NCBI GenBank assembly: GCA_963828855.1 | Contig: CAWHGB010000008.1 | Span: 433,561 to 497,560, forward strand | DNA: 64,000 nt | Direction: 5' to 3' | Source: CAVVEQ01 sp963828855 | GTDB taxonomy: Bacteria > Chloroflexota > Anaerolineae > Anaerolineales > Anaerolineaceae | Shown here: in pieces, positions 9,231 to 17,596 of the stretch | Position numbering within the stretch: the first letter of the stretch is position 1 | Layout: each line of letters opens with the position of its first letter | Program-made: the position numbers and the translations under genes | Notes under the pieces: generated by a model | Database searches by the model: none | Told to the model about the DNA's origin: nothing | Seen by the model: the letters and a program-made list of their open reading frames with translations, nothing else

Positions 9231-10167
9231 ATGAGACCCAAGTCCCACCTAATATTATCACTATCGTTGATCATGATCCTGTCAGCGTGCAATTTCCCAT
9301 TGTTTGGAGGATCCGAGGCTACACCAACAATAGTCACCATCGAGACAGTGGTCGCTCAAACTGTCGAAGCCGGCAGTACCCAGGTTCCCACCCTTCCAAT
9401 TCCCACAGTCCCACCCACCATAACACCGCCCCCCCCGGTGCAGGCTACTCTGACCCCTTACCCGACCTATACGCCTTATCCAACCCAAACCGCAATACCC
9501 TGCAACGCTGCCAAATTTGGATCGGATGTGACCATCCCGGATAATACCGAGATGTCCCCCGGGCAGGCCTTCACAAAAACCTGGCGGATCATCAACGCCG
9601 GTTCCTGCACCTGGACAACTGCATACAAGGTGGTATTTGTCTCCGGAAACCAGATGAGTGGTACTTCTCCATTCGCCATGCCAAAGAATGTTGAACCTGG
9701 GCAATCAGTGGATATCTCCGTCAATTTGAAGGCTCCAACCACCGCAGGTACGTTCACGGGGAATTGGAAATTGCAGAACCCTTCGGGAGTGAACTTCGGC
9801 CTGGGTGCTGGAAACGCCCCATTCTACGTGACGATCATCGTGGATGCACCCTTATTCGCGGTCACCCGCGCTGATGTGGAAGCTGAACACTATACGGTGG
9901 ATGCCGCCTGCCCACCTGGTGCAACCTTCCACTTGATGGCGCACATCAAAACCAATGGAGCCGGACAGGTCACATATTACTGGAAATTCGATGATGGTAC
10001 GACGACCTCCACCCCAACACTTGATTTCAGCTGCCGCCGGAACCAAGGACGTGACCACTTCGTATTCGACCAATGTAAGTGGTGATCATTGGGCAGCGAT
10101 TTACGTCGATCAACCCAACCACCAGCTGTTCCCAAGCACCACGTTGACTTTGCACTGTACTCCGTGA
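9231..10167 (+). CDS. Lipoprotein with NBR1-type Ig-like domain, C-terminus frameshifted
   Basis: A strong AAGGAGG site precedes the ATG. The N-terminus is a lipoprotein signal ending ILSAC, followed by a Thr/Pro-rich spacer with TYTPYPTQT-type repeats. The next part (about residues 88-200) matches the Ig-like domain first described next to BRCA1 (NBR1): NTEMSPGQAFTKTWRIINAG, CTWTTAYKVV, and GTFTGNWKLQNPSG. The frame ends at 10085, but the homologous ending continues in another frame to a stop at 10165-10167 (SYSTNVSGDHWAAIYVDQPN), so one base is probably missing or extra near 10020. It is a cell-surface protein of unknown ligand and a paralogue of the next gene. Confidence 0.78.
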
Positions 10168-10180
10168 ATCTTTCTAAGTA

Positions 10181-10212
10181 AAAAAACTGGTGGGCTAACC
10201 ACCAGTTTTTTT
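10181..10212 (+). terminator. Rho-independent terminator
   Basis: A 13-bp perfect stem AAAAAACTGGTGG / CCACCAGTTTTTT encloses loop GCTAA and ends in a T-run. It closes the first Ig-like lipoprotein gene and confirms that this gene ends at 10167. Confidence 0.9.
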
Positions 10213-10248
10213 ATTTCCGGTGCTTTATAATCCCAGGATAGGTGTGAT

Positions 10249-11190
10249 ATGAAAAATCAAAAATACAAGTTCATTTTCTTATCAATTCTATTAAGCGGGA
10301 TCGTGCTGGCTGGCTGCAACTTGTTCAATCCAACCCCTGCGGGTGATTGGCAAGGGCGATCAGAGACCCTCACCGCGCTGGCCCCCGCCACCTTACCGAC
10401 AACATTATCTGGAACACCCACCGACGAACCAGGAAACTTGACCTCCACTTCAACTTTATCGGCACCGCAGCCGCCCACTTCCCTCCCTCCCACGACCGTA
10501 CCTCAGCCAAGTCCCACCCAGTCACCCTGTTACCGGGCGGAGTTGGTGAAAGATGTCACCATTCCGGATGGTACCGTCCTTGCGCCTGGAAAGCAGTTCA
10601 ACAAGACCTGGCAGCTCTGGAATACCGGCTCCTGCGACTGGCCTCCTTCCATGATGGCCGTTTTCGATGGCGGCACGCAATTATCCGCGAACCTGGAATA
10701 CAAGATCGGAAAGACAGTTCCAAGCGGGAAGATGGTGGATCTAACCATCCCCATGACTGCCCCGCTTACCGCTGGCGAATATACAAGCAACTGGCGTTTG
10801 AAACCCGCTGGAGGAACGCCCTTTGGAGTGGGAGGAAATAATGTCCCCTTCTATGTCAAGATAGTCGTTGGCGATACGATCTTCAAGGTTACAGATGTGG
10901 CGATCAGCATGAATAATTCCAGCGCGACTGCCGCTTGCCCACCCGGGTTCACCTTCCAATACTCCGCCAATATCACTTCAACAGGACCCGGGGTGGTCAT
11001 TTACCGCTGGGTTTTTGGCGAATCATCCACTCAGGATGAAAGCATTACATTTTCTGGAGCTGGTTCGCAAAGCGTAAGCACATCCAGAACTTTATCCAAT
11101 TCCACGACGGAGACTGCCAGGATATACATAGTTCAACCCAACCAGGAAACCTTTTTACCCGGGGTCAGTTATTCGCTGACCTGCCAATAA
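10249..11190 (+). CDS. Lipoprotein with NBR1-type Ig-like domain
   Basis: This 313-residue paralogue of the preceding gene is intact. It has a lipoprotein signal with lipobox LAGC, then a Thr/Pro/Ser-rich stalk to about residue 95. An NBR1-type Ig-like domain follows (GTVLAPGKQFNKTWQLWNTG, CDWPPSMMAVFDGG, YTSNWRLKPAGG), and a second C-terminal beta domain starts after FKVTDVAISMNN. In bacteria such domains sit on the cell surface and their partners are unknown. The two genes have separate terminators and so form separate transcripts. The C-terminal beta domain of this copy shows how the frameshifted neighbour should end. Confidence 0.85.
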   Translation: MKNQKYKFIFLSILLSGIVLAGCNLFNPTPAGDWQGRSETLTALAPATLPTTLSGTPTDEPGNLTSTSTLSAPQPPTSLPPTTVPQPSPTQSPCYRAELVKDVTIPDGTVLAPGKQFNKTWQLWNTGSCDWPPSMMAVFDGGTQLSANLEYKIGKTVPSGKMVDLTIPMTAPLTAGEYTSNWRLKPAGGTPFGVGGNNVPFYVKIVVGDTIFKVTDVAISMNNSSATAACPPGFTFQYSANITSTGPGVVIYRWVFGESSTQDESITFSGAGSQSVSTSRTLSNSTTETARIYIVQPNQETFLPGVSYSLTCQ

Positions 11191-11195
11191 TATAA

Positions 11196-11228
11196 AAGAG
11201 CCCTCTACAATAGGAGGGCTCGATTATT
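11196..11228. terminator. Bidirectional terminator
   Basis: The stem GAGCCCTC (11198-11205) / GAGGGCTC (11214-11221) is flanked by A-rich and T-rich arms on both sides. It lies between the convergent genes ending at 11190 and 11239 and can serve both strands. Confidence 0.8.
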
Positions 11229-11238
11229 CTTGGAAGAA

Positions 11239-11778
11239 TCACTGCTCGGTTACAGTGAAGGAAAACTCCCCCACCGGGATGCCGTCGACGATCGCTTGCA
11301 GCATGAATGTTCCCGGAGTAGCTTCCGTCAAGAAATCGGTTAATTCCACCGGGTCGCCCAGACCATCTGTAAAATATTCATCCCCAAATTTAAGTTTGTG
11401 ACCATCCGGGTATGTCATCCACACCTGGAAGTGCGTCTTGATATTTTTCGGAGCTTGCGCCCAGAAGCTCACCTGCGGAGACGATTGGGCAGAGATCGAG
11501 TTGAGATGCTGTAGATCGGGACTGGAGCCCATGGTCATGAAGAGGTCCATGGCAGGAAGTTCACCGCTGGGCAGCAGGGCTTCGGTTCCCCCCAGGTGGA
11601 AGTAGATGGGGATGAATTGGATCGAAGGTGGAAGGCTCTGAATGAAGGCAGTCCCGAGCACATTACTGGCAACTAAGAGGATCACGAGCAGGCAAAGAAC
11701 GGTCGCCATCCAGGCACCAAATGCCCCCGCACAGCCTGCCGTGAAAGCTTTACCAAAAAGACGGAATGGATCCGACAT
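11239..11778 (-). CDS. Membrane-anchored hypothetical protein
   Basis: The real start is the ATG at 11778, preceded by AGGAGG. A longer frame that continues upstream runs into the TGT-like gene and is not used. The 179-residue product starts MSDPFRLFGKAF, has one membrane segment (about residues 17-45, rich in Ala, Val, Leu) and a C-terminal soluble part with SFWAQAPKNIKTHFQVWM and a beta-rich end, resembling an extracellular Ig-like or FixG-like fold. I do not recognise the family. It diverges from the rRNA/tRNA modification operon, so the 88 bp between them should hold both promoters. Confidence 0.7.
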   Translation of the reverse strand: MSDPFRLFGKAFTAGCAGAFGAWMATVLCLLVILLVASNVLGTAFIQSLPPSIQFIPIYFHLGGTEALLPSGELPAMDLFMTMGSSPDLQHLNSISAQSSPQVSFWAQAPKNIKTHFQVWMTYPDGHKLKFGDEYFTDGLGDPVELTDFLTEATPGTFMLQAIVDGIPVGEFSFTVTEQ

Positions 11779-11866
11779 GATTTCTTCCCTCCTGTGAGAT
11801 GGATTAATTGTATCAGAACTTTCAAAAGGCTTGCAGCATCTGTCTCTTTCATTGATAATCCACCTT

Positions 11867-12955
11867 ATGCCCGATCTCAAAGAATTAATGGTTGGAAATC
11901 GCCATTTACGTCTGCCCGCCTTCCTCCCGGATGCGACTTTTGGAGTTGTCCGGTCGGTGGATGCGGACGATCTGATTGCGTGCGGGATTGAAGCCGTGGT
12001 GATGAACACCTTCCACCTGATGCAAAAACCAGGCAGTTCCACCATTCAATCCTTGGGCGGATTGCACCGCATGAGCGGTTGGGAGAAGGTGATCGTCACC
12101 GATTCGGGCGGGTTCCAGGCTTATTCGCTGATCCACCAGAACCCGAAAAATGGGAAAATCACTGACCAGGGCATCCATTTCAAGCCGGAAGGGTCTGACC
12201 GTAAGTTCCTGATGACCCCCGAAAAAACAATTCAGCTCCAGGTAGCCTATGGTAGCGATATCGTCATCTGTCTGGATGATTGCACCCATGTGGATGCTCC
12301 ATATTCTGAACAGCGGGAATCAGTTCGGCGCACCATCACCTGGGGAAAGCGCTGCAAGGCGGAATTTCAAAAGCTGATGGCAGAGAAAAAGACCACTTCA
12401 GCCGAAAAACCCCTCATCTTCGCCGTGATCCAGGGCGGCGGCCTACCAGAGCTTCGCCGGGAGTGCGCGGAAGCCCTGTTGGAAATTGGGTTCGATGGAT
12501 ACGGGTTCGGTGGCTGGCCACTGGATGGCAAGGGCAACCTGCTCGAGGAAATCCTTTCGCTCACCCGAGGATTTGTTCCCACACAATTCCCCATGCATGC
12601 CCTTGGAGTCGGTCACCCCGAAAATATCCTGAAGGCTTATCAGATCGGTTACCAGTTATTTGACAGCGCCATGCCCACCCGGGATGCCCGCCACGCGCGA
12701 GTCTATACCTTTACTGAGGCACAGGGATTCTCCGGGAGCTGGATGCGGTATGTCTATTTGAATGATGAAAAACACATCAAGGCGAACCGCCCCATTTCCG
12801 ATCATTGCGACTGTCCCACTTGCAGAAAATATTCACTTGGCTACCTCCACCACCTTTTCAAAACCGGTGATACGCTCTTTTACCGTCTCGCCACACTTCA
12901 CAACCTGCGCTTCATGACCACACTTGTTCAAAGGCTGCGGGAATCGCCTTTATGA
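11867..12955 (+). CDS. tRNA-guanine transglycosylase-like enzyme with altered substrate loop
   Basis: The ATG at 11867 gives 362 residues, the usual start of the family; the frame opens 36 bases earlier. TGT swaps the wobble guanine of GUN-anticodon tRNAs for a 7-deazaguanine. Visible elements are DSGGFQ (Asp79, proton-handling base), FDSAMPTRDARHARVYT (Asp266, nucleophile), and the zinc site Cys314-X-Cys316-X2-Cys319 with His345. The base-pocket loops differ from bacterial TGT: GGWPLDG stands where GGLAVGE is usual, and IQGGGLPELR where VQGG..DLR is. A changed base or tRNA substrate is possible. The stop overlaps the next start (ATGA), so it heads a tight operon. Confidence 0.85.
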   Translation: MPDLKELMVGNRHLRLPAFLPDATFGVVRSVDADDLIACGIEAVVMNTFHLMQKPGSSTIQSLGGLHRMSGWEKVIVTDSGGFQAYSLIHQNPKNGKITDQGIHFKPEGSDRKFLMTPEKTIQLQVAYGSDIVICLDDCTHVDAPYSEQRESVRRTITWGKRCKAEFQKLMAEKKTTSAEKPLIFAVIQGGGLPELRRECAEALLEIGFDGYGFGGWPLDGKGNLLEEILSLTRGFVPTQFPMHALGVGHPENILKAYQIGYQLFDSAMPTRDARHARVYTFTEAQGFSGSWMRYVYLNDEKHIKANRPISDHCDCPTCRKYSLGYLHHLFKTGDTLFYRLATLHNLRFMTTLVQRLRESPL

Positions 12956-13776
12956 CTTCTTCGGTTGATCTTTCCCGGCTGGAAGCAGAAATCCTTTCCC
13001 GGAAAAAATACCGGGGGCTTGACCCTGCGCTTGTCCGGCAGGTTGGATTGCAGGAGCTCGCCCGGCAGAAAAACTTTAAAGAATCACTTCGATCGACGCG
13101 GGCAAGGCTTCACCAGGCTGCCTGCGCTTACCTGCTTCAGGATCTGGATTATGCATCTCTGGAACATGAAATTGCCACCCTGCCGCGATCCATCCAGGCG
13201 GTGGAAACCCGGGATTTTTGTTTGAGAGTAATGAGCCTGCATGCCTCTTCAAATGAACGCCTATCCATTCTGGAGAGATTTTCCCAGGAGATCGCGCGTG
13301 ATTTGGTTGGAATTCATTCCGTCCTGGATTGCGCATGCGGGCTGAATCCGCTCTCTCTACCGTGGATGCCCTGGGGAATGAATACCCGCTATGATGCTTG
13401 CGATGTTTTCACCGACATGGTCGGGTTTGTCCAGCATTTTCTGGAGCATTATGGAATAAAGGGAAATGCTTGGACCTGCGACCTCAGCCGGGAGACTCCT
13501 GCCGGGGAGTACGATCTTGTTCTTCTCTTGAAAACCCTTCCCATTCTGGAGCAAATTGAGAAAACATCGGCAGCCAGGCTGCTTCAATCCATCCGTGGTA
13601 GAAATCTGCTGGTCTCCTACCCGGTCGCCAGCCTGGGCGGCCATCAAAAGGGAATGACCCGGAATTACACCCGCCAATTCGAAAGCCTGACCTCAGATTG
13701 GCGGGGGGAGATCAAGCGGTTTGAGTTCGAGACAGAATTGGTATTTCTTCTGATCCGGGAGCCCCCCAATCCGTGA
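12952..13776 (+). CDS. FmrO/Rmt-family 16S rRNA m7G1405 methyltransferase homologue (copy 1)
   Basis: This 274-residue protein aligns by eye along its length with RmtB/ArmA/FmrO aminoglycoside-resistance methyltransferases. It shares the N-terminal ILSRKKYRGLDPALVRQ (compare ILASKKYRALCPDTVRR in RmtB), TRARLHQAACAYL, MSLHASSNERL, SAM motif VLDCACGLNPLSL (124-136), LLLKTLPILE (191-200) and SYPVASLGGHQKGM (222-235). RmtB reads SFPTRSLGGRGKGM there, so two Arg are replaced by Ala and His. m7G1405 blocks 4,6-disubstituted deoxystreptamine drugs. Whether this protein still methylates G1405 is inference. It overlaps both neighbours by 4 bases and no antibiotic-synthesis genes are near. Confidence 0.85.
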   Translation: MTSSVDLSRLEAEILSRKKYRGLDPALVRQVGLQELARQKNFKESLRSTRARLHQAACAYLLQDLDYASLEHEIATLPRSIQAVETRDFCLRVMSLHASSNERLSILERFSQEIARDLVGIHSVLDCACGLNPLSLPWMPWGMNTRYDACDVFTDMVGFVQHFLEHYGIKGNAWTCDLSRETPAGEYDLVLLLKTLPILEQIEKTSAARLLQSIRGRNLLVSYPVASLGGHQKGMTRNYTRQFESLTSDWRGEIKRFEFETELVFLLIREPPNP

Positions 13777-14597
13777 ATCGGTCACCCATAAATCCGATTC
13801 CTGAACCGGTTGAAGCTGTCCTCGCTTCCCGTAAATACCGTGATCTGGACATCCCTGTCGAGACAGCCATAGAACTCTATGAGGCAGCTATTCGTGCCGG
13901 GCAATCCCCCAGGGACGCCGAAAAGACGCTGCGGCAAAAACTTCATAATATCATCGCTCCCTATCTCGGTGATCCGGATTTCACTGAAGCAGCCATTGAA
14001 ATGCAAACGGCGTTTGCCAGCGGGGATTCCGTCCAGATCCAGGCATTTTGCCTGAATATGCTCAACTCGCATGCCTCCACCCGGGAAAGGGTGATGATCC
14101 TGGAGGATTTCTACTCGCTGTTATTCGAGGTTACCGGCAAACCTGGCAGCATCTTCGACCTGGCTGCCGGGATGAATCCCTTCAGCCTACCTTGGATGCA
14201 CCTGGGTGGAGACAGCCGGTATTTTGCCTACGATCTAAATGCGCCTAGGATTGGTCTGATCCACAAGTTCCTCGGCCTTTCCAGCCGTGAACCTCTGGCT
14301 TTTCATGCCGATATCCTGCTCCGCCCTCCTGTTGAAAAAGGAGAAGTGGCATTTTTATTCAAAGAAGCTCATCGAATGGAACATCGCCAGCGGGGCAGTA
14401 CACGAAAGCTGATCGAAGCAGTGGATGTGACCTGGTTCTTGCTTTCTCTGCCAACCAGCAGCCTGCAGGGAAAATATGACCTGACAGAACGCCAGCGAAG
14501 TCTTGTAACCTCCATAGTCGAAAACAGCAATTGGTTGGTCGTCGAGGTCCAATTTATTAATGAGCTCGTTTTCTGCATCCGCAAGGATCACAAATGA
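13773..14597 (+). CDS. Divergent FmrO/Rmt-family methyltransferase homologue (copy 2)
   Basis: The GTG start at 13773 overlaps the previous stop. The product is also exactly 274 residues and is a clear paralogue of copy 1: VLASRKYRDLDIPVETA, LNSHASTRERVMILE, SAM motif IFDLAAGMNPFSLPWM (127-142), and Lys197 in LFKEAHRMEHR. The C-terminal target-binding segment has drifted: LPTSSLQGKYDL (226-237) replaces SLGGxxKGM, and the GM and Tyr are lost. It may be a partner subunit of copy 1 or have a different rRNA target. Neither is shown. Its stop overlaps the NSUN gene start (ATGA). Confidence 0.8.
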   Translation: MNRSPINPIPEPVEAVLASRKYRDLDIPVETAIELYEAAIRAGQSPRDAEKTLRQKLHNIIAPYLGDPDFTEAAIEMQTAFASGDSVQIQAFCLNMLNSHASTRERVMILEDFYSLLFEVTGKPGSIFDLAAGMNPFSLPWMHLGGDSRYFAYDLNAPRIGLIHKFLGLSSREPLAFHADILLRPPVEKGEVAFLFKEAHRMEHRQRGSTRKLIEAVDVTWFLLSLPTSSLQGKYDLTERQRSLVTSIVENSNWLVVEVQFINELVFCIRKDHK

Positions 14598-16085
14598 CCC
14601 GTCAGAAATCCCGTAAAGAAATCTCACCGAAAGAAAACACTCTCGAAAAATCCCTGGCTCGCTACCGCGAGATGCTTGATCCGTATGAATTTACCCTTCT
14701 TTTGGAGGAATTGGAAAAACCACTGAAGGGCGGGCTCAGGCTTAACACCTTGAAAGCCGGGGTGAACGATCTGCTGACCTGGTGCAACCGCTATGGATGG
14801 GAAGTCGAACCGGTGCCCTTTTGTGATTCCGGTTTCAGACTTCTTTCCAGAAACACAAACCCTGGGAATTCCCTCGAGCATCGTATGGGGTGTTTCTACC
14901 TGCAGGATGCAGCCTCCATGGTCCCGGTTGAACTTTTCGATTTTCAACCACATTCACAACCCCTGATCCTGGATATGGCCGCATCGCCCGGGGGAAAAAC
15001 AACCCACCTGATCTCCCGGACTAAAGATTCGGGATTGGTAATTGCCAACGATTCCAGCCGTGGCAGGATCCCAGCCCTGCGGACCGTGCTGCAAACCTGG
15101 GGAGCGATCAATACCGCTGTCACCTGTCTTCCAGGTGAAACGTTTGGGGGAAATTTCCCCAATACCTTCGATGCCATCCTACTGGATGCCCCTTGCAGCA
15201 TGGATGGATTGCGTGCCACGGACGCGCACCCTTTACGGCCCATCACTGATACTGAACGAGCATCCCTGTCACGCAGGCAGATTGCGCTCCTCAGCAGCGC
15301 GTTACAAGCAGTCCGCCCGGGCGGTCAGGTGGTGTATTCCACCTGCACGCTTGCCCCCGAGGAGGATGAAGCCGTGCTGGATGCAATCCTGAGCATGTTT
15401 CCGGGTCAGGTGCAGGTCGATAACCTTTCAGGGGATACAATAATCACCGCCCCAGGGTTATCCTTCGATGGGAACCATCTATATCACCCTTCGGTAATAA
15501 ATGCCTTCCGTCTCTGGCCGCATATATACCGCACCGCAGGGTTTTTCGCCGCCAGGTTGAGGAAGACTGGCGAGATAATCGTTGAAAAACGCCATCCGCA
15601 ACGGATCAGTCACTCCGAGATTACGCCAACCTTTCTTTCCCCTTCTGAAGATAGGTTTCTTTTTGATCTTTTACAGGTTCAATATGGAATCGATTTACCT
15701 TTTCTCATGGCGGAATATCAACTTCTTTTTAACAAAACGCGGTAATAGTATTCAGCTTTTCCCGGAAAAATTATTCAAAATAATGCCAACTCTTCCCCAT
15801 ATCTTCGCGGGAATAACTTTGGCAGAAGAGACCCCCGGAGGATTGGAACTATCGCATGAGTTCTGTTCGAGATTTGAAAATCAGATGACCCTTGGTTCGA
15901 TCGTAATCTACGATCCTCAAAAAAAGGCCTGGCTGCGGGGTGAGGACCTCCCCAGTGATGTGATCGCCAACAAGACCAGGAACCGGATTGTGATCCTTCG
16001 CGATCAGAATGGGGATTTTCTTGGCCGGGGAAGGGTTACATCCGAAAGGATCAAGAACCTGCTCCCCCGCAGAGTGCTTCTCTAA
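14594..16085 (+). CDS. RsmF/NSUN-family rRNA m5C methyltransferase, frameshifted near the C-terminus
   Basis: The first frame (14594-15745, 383 residues) has the NOL1/NOP2/Sun catalytic core: QDAASMVPV, SAM motif DMAASPGGKTTHL, DAPCS (motif IV Cys) and YSTCTLAPEEDE (motif VI catalytic Cys). The partner frame that ends at 16085 supplies the missing tail: NSIQLFPEKLFKIMP, GITLAEE and a PUA-like end. One indel in the T/A run near 15730 joins them. RsmF makes m5C1407 in 16S rRNA, two bases from G1405, the target of the preceding family. That this protein targets C1407 is inferred from its RsmF-like architecture and neighbours. Confidence 0.82.
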
Positions 16086-16816
16086 TCCAGCGCTTTCAAC
16101 TCGTGGAGAATAAGCGTAGTAGCGACGATCGCCGCGGTTTCCATGCGGAGTGTCCGCCTTCCCAAAGATACCATCACGATTCCCCCTTGCCTGGCCAGAT
16201 GTGCTTCCTCACTGGCTAGCCCGCCTTCCGGTCCGATCAGGATTCCCAGGCTTTTTCCCTGGAATCCGCGAAGGGCTTTCTTGATGGAACGTCCTTTTTC
16301 ATTCTCATAAGCCACCAACCCGAGTTCGAATCCCCGCAATTGCTCAAGGGCTTGCAGGAACAGGACAGGAGGGTTCAATACCGGCACCTGGCTACGGCCG
16401 CTCTGTTCGGCTGCCTCTTTCAGGATTTGCTGCCACCGATCGGCTTTTTGAACTGCGGAATGGATATCCTGAACCAGCGAGCGGCTGGTGATCACCGGGG
16501 TAAAGGCGGCTGCACCGATCTCAGTGCATTTTTGCAGCACCCACTCGAATTTATCCCGCTGAGTCAGTCCTACGAGTACAGTGAGATGGACCAGCCGTTC
16601 TGTTTTCTCCGTTTTGATGGATAGAATTCTTCCGGTAACCGAGGATTTGCCCACCTGGGTCAATTCCAGCAGGTACTCATCCCCGGACCCATCCAGCGCA
16701 ATTACCTCATCACCCGCCTTCAGACGGAGAACCCGGCTGATCTGGTGCGAAGTATCCGGGTCGAAGATCACTTCACCCGGCTGGAAACAATCGATTGATA
16801 GAAAGAATCTATTCAT
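16082..16816 (-). CDS. rsmE: 16S rRNA m3U1498 methyltransferase RsmE
   Basis: This 244-residue SPOUT methyltransferase acts on U1498 of 16S rRNA in the decoding region. Residues 1-70 form the PUA-like N-domain (FFLSIDCFQPGEVI, HQISRVLRLKAGDEV). The knotted SPOUT C-domain follows with WVLQKCTEIGAAAFTPVIT, RWQQILKEAAEQSGRSQVPV and the SAM-binding LGILIGPEGGLASEE and VSLGRRTLRMETAA. All family motifs are intact. It is convergent with the RsmF-like gene, and the two overlap at their stops by 4 bases. Confidence 0.93.
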   Translation of the reverse strand: MNRFFLSIDCFQPGEVIFDPDTSHQISRVLRLKAGDEVIALDGSGDEYLLELTQVGKSSVTGRILSIKTEKTERLVHLTVLVGLTQRDKFEWVLQKCTEIGAAAFTPVITSRSLVQDIHSAVQKADRWQQILKEAAEQSGRSQVPVLNPPVLFLQALEQLRGFELGLVAYENEKGRSIKKALRGFQGKSLGILIGPEGGLASEEAHLARQGGIVMVSLGRRTLRMETAAIVATTLILHELKALD

Positions 16817-16867
16817 TCAAAATTTTCATTCGGCTTTCCAAAACTGATTATACTTGCCCCTAACGAT

Positions 16868-17596
16868 ATGGAAATCAATAACGGGACCGAAACCGAACGC
16901 GTTTTTAAGTATTACGACATCATCATGGCCCTTTTCGTGACCATCCTGATCGTTTCCAATATTGCCTCCGCAGCCAAGATCGTGGATTGGGGATTTTCAA
17001 TAGCCGGAATCCCCATGGCATTCGATGCCGGTACGATTCTTTTTCCGATCAGCTATATCTTTGGGGATTTACTCACCGAGGTTTACGGATTCAAAAGATC
17101 CCGCCGGGTGATCTGGGTTGGATTCTTCTGCCTGGCGCTTACTTCATTTATTTTCTTCCTGGTTCGGAACATGCCCGGTGAGAGCAACTGGTTGAGTTAC
17201 GCTGGTCAACCGGCTTACGATGCCATCCTGGGGGGGATCAGCACAGGGGGAATCGTCCTGGCCAGCCTGGTTGCCTACCTTTTTGGAGAATATACGAATT
17301 CGGTCGTTCTGGCAAAGATGAAAGTGGCGACCAACGGCCGTTGGCTGTGGATGCGCACGATCGGAAGCACCCTGGTTGGGGAAGGCGTGGATACACTTGT
17401 TTTCGTTACGGTTGCCAGCCTGGCAGGTGTGTTCCCCTGGGTGATCTTTCCCAGCCTATTACTGACGAATTATCTATTCAAATGCGGTGTCGAAGCGCTT
17501 ATGACGCCAGTGACCTATTGGGTGGTGGGCTTTTTGAAGAAAACCGAGGACGAGGATTTTTACGACCGTCAGACCAGATTCACCCTGACTGGTTAG
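16868..17596 (+). CDS. Queuosine precursor transporter (YhhQ/VUT family)
   Basis: This 242-residue integral membrane protein has about six hydrophobic segments. It shows the family's pattern: an N-terminal helix with TILIVSNIASAAKIV, FDAGTILFPISYIFGDLLTEVYG with the conserved acidic pair, RRVIWVGFFCLAL, and the later GSTLVGEGVDTLVFVT. YhhQ imports 7-deazaguanine precursors (preQ0/preQ1) for queuosine, which fits the TGT-like gene 5 kb upstream. Its last 17 bases overlap the convergent rsmI gene. RsmE is divergent from it by about 50 bp. Confidence 0.88.
   Translation: MEINNGTETERVFKYYDIIMALFVTILIVSNIASAAKIVDWGFSIAGIPMAFDAGTILFPISYIFGDLLTEVYGFKRSRRVIWVGFFCLALTSFIFFLVRNMPGESNWLSYAGQPAYDAILGGISTGGIVLASLVAYLFGEYTNSVVLAKMKVATNGRWLWMRTIGSTLVGEGVDTLVFVTVASLAGVFPWVIFPSLLLTNYLFKCGVEALMTPVTYWVVGFLKKTEDEDFYDRQTRFTLTG

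Noticed and set aside
11779..12045. N-terminal extension of the protein at 11239-11778
   Set aside because: The ATG at 11778 has a perfect AGGAGG; the extension runs antisense through the TGT-like gene.
12952..14597. An aminoglycoside biosynthesis cluster around the Rmt-like genes
   Set aside because: No aminotransferase, glycosyltransferase or cyclitol synthase genes of such a pathway lie in the neighbourhood; the flanks are RNA modification genes.
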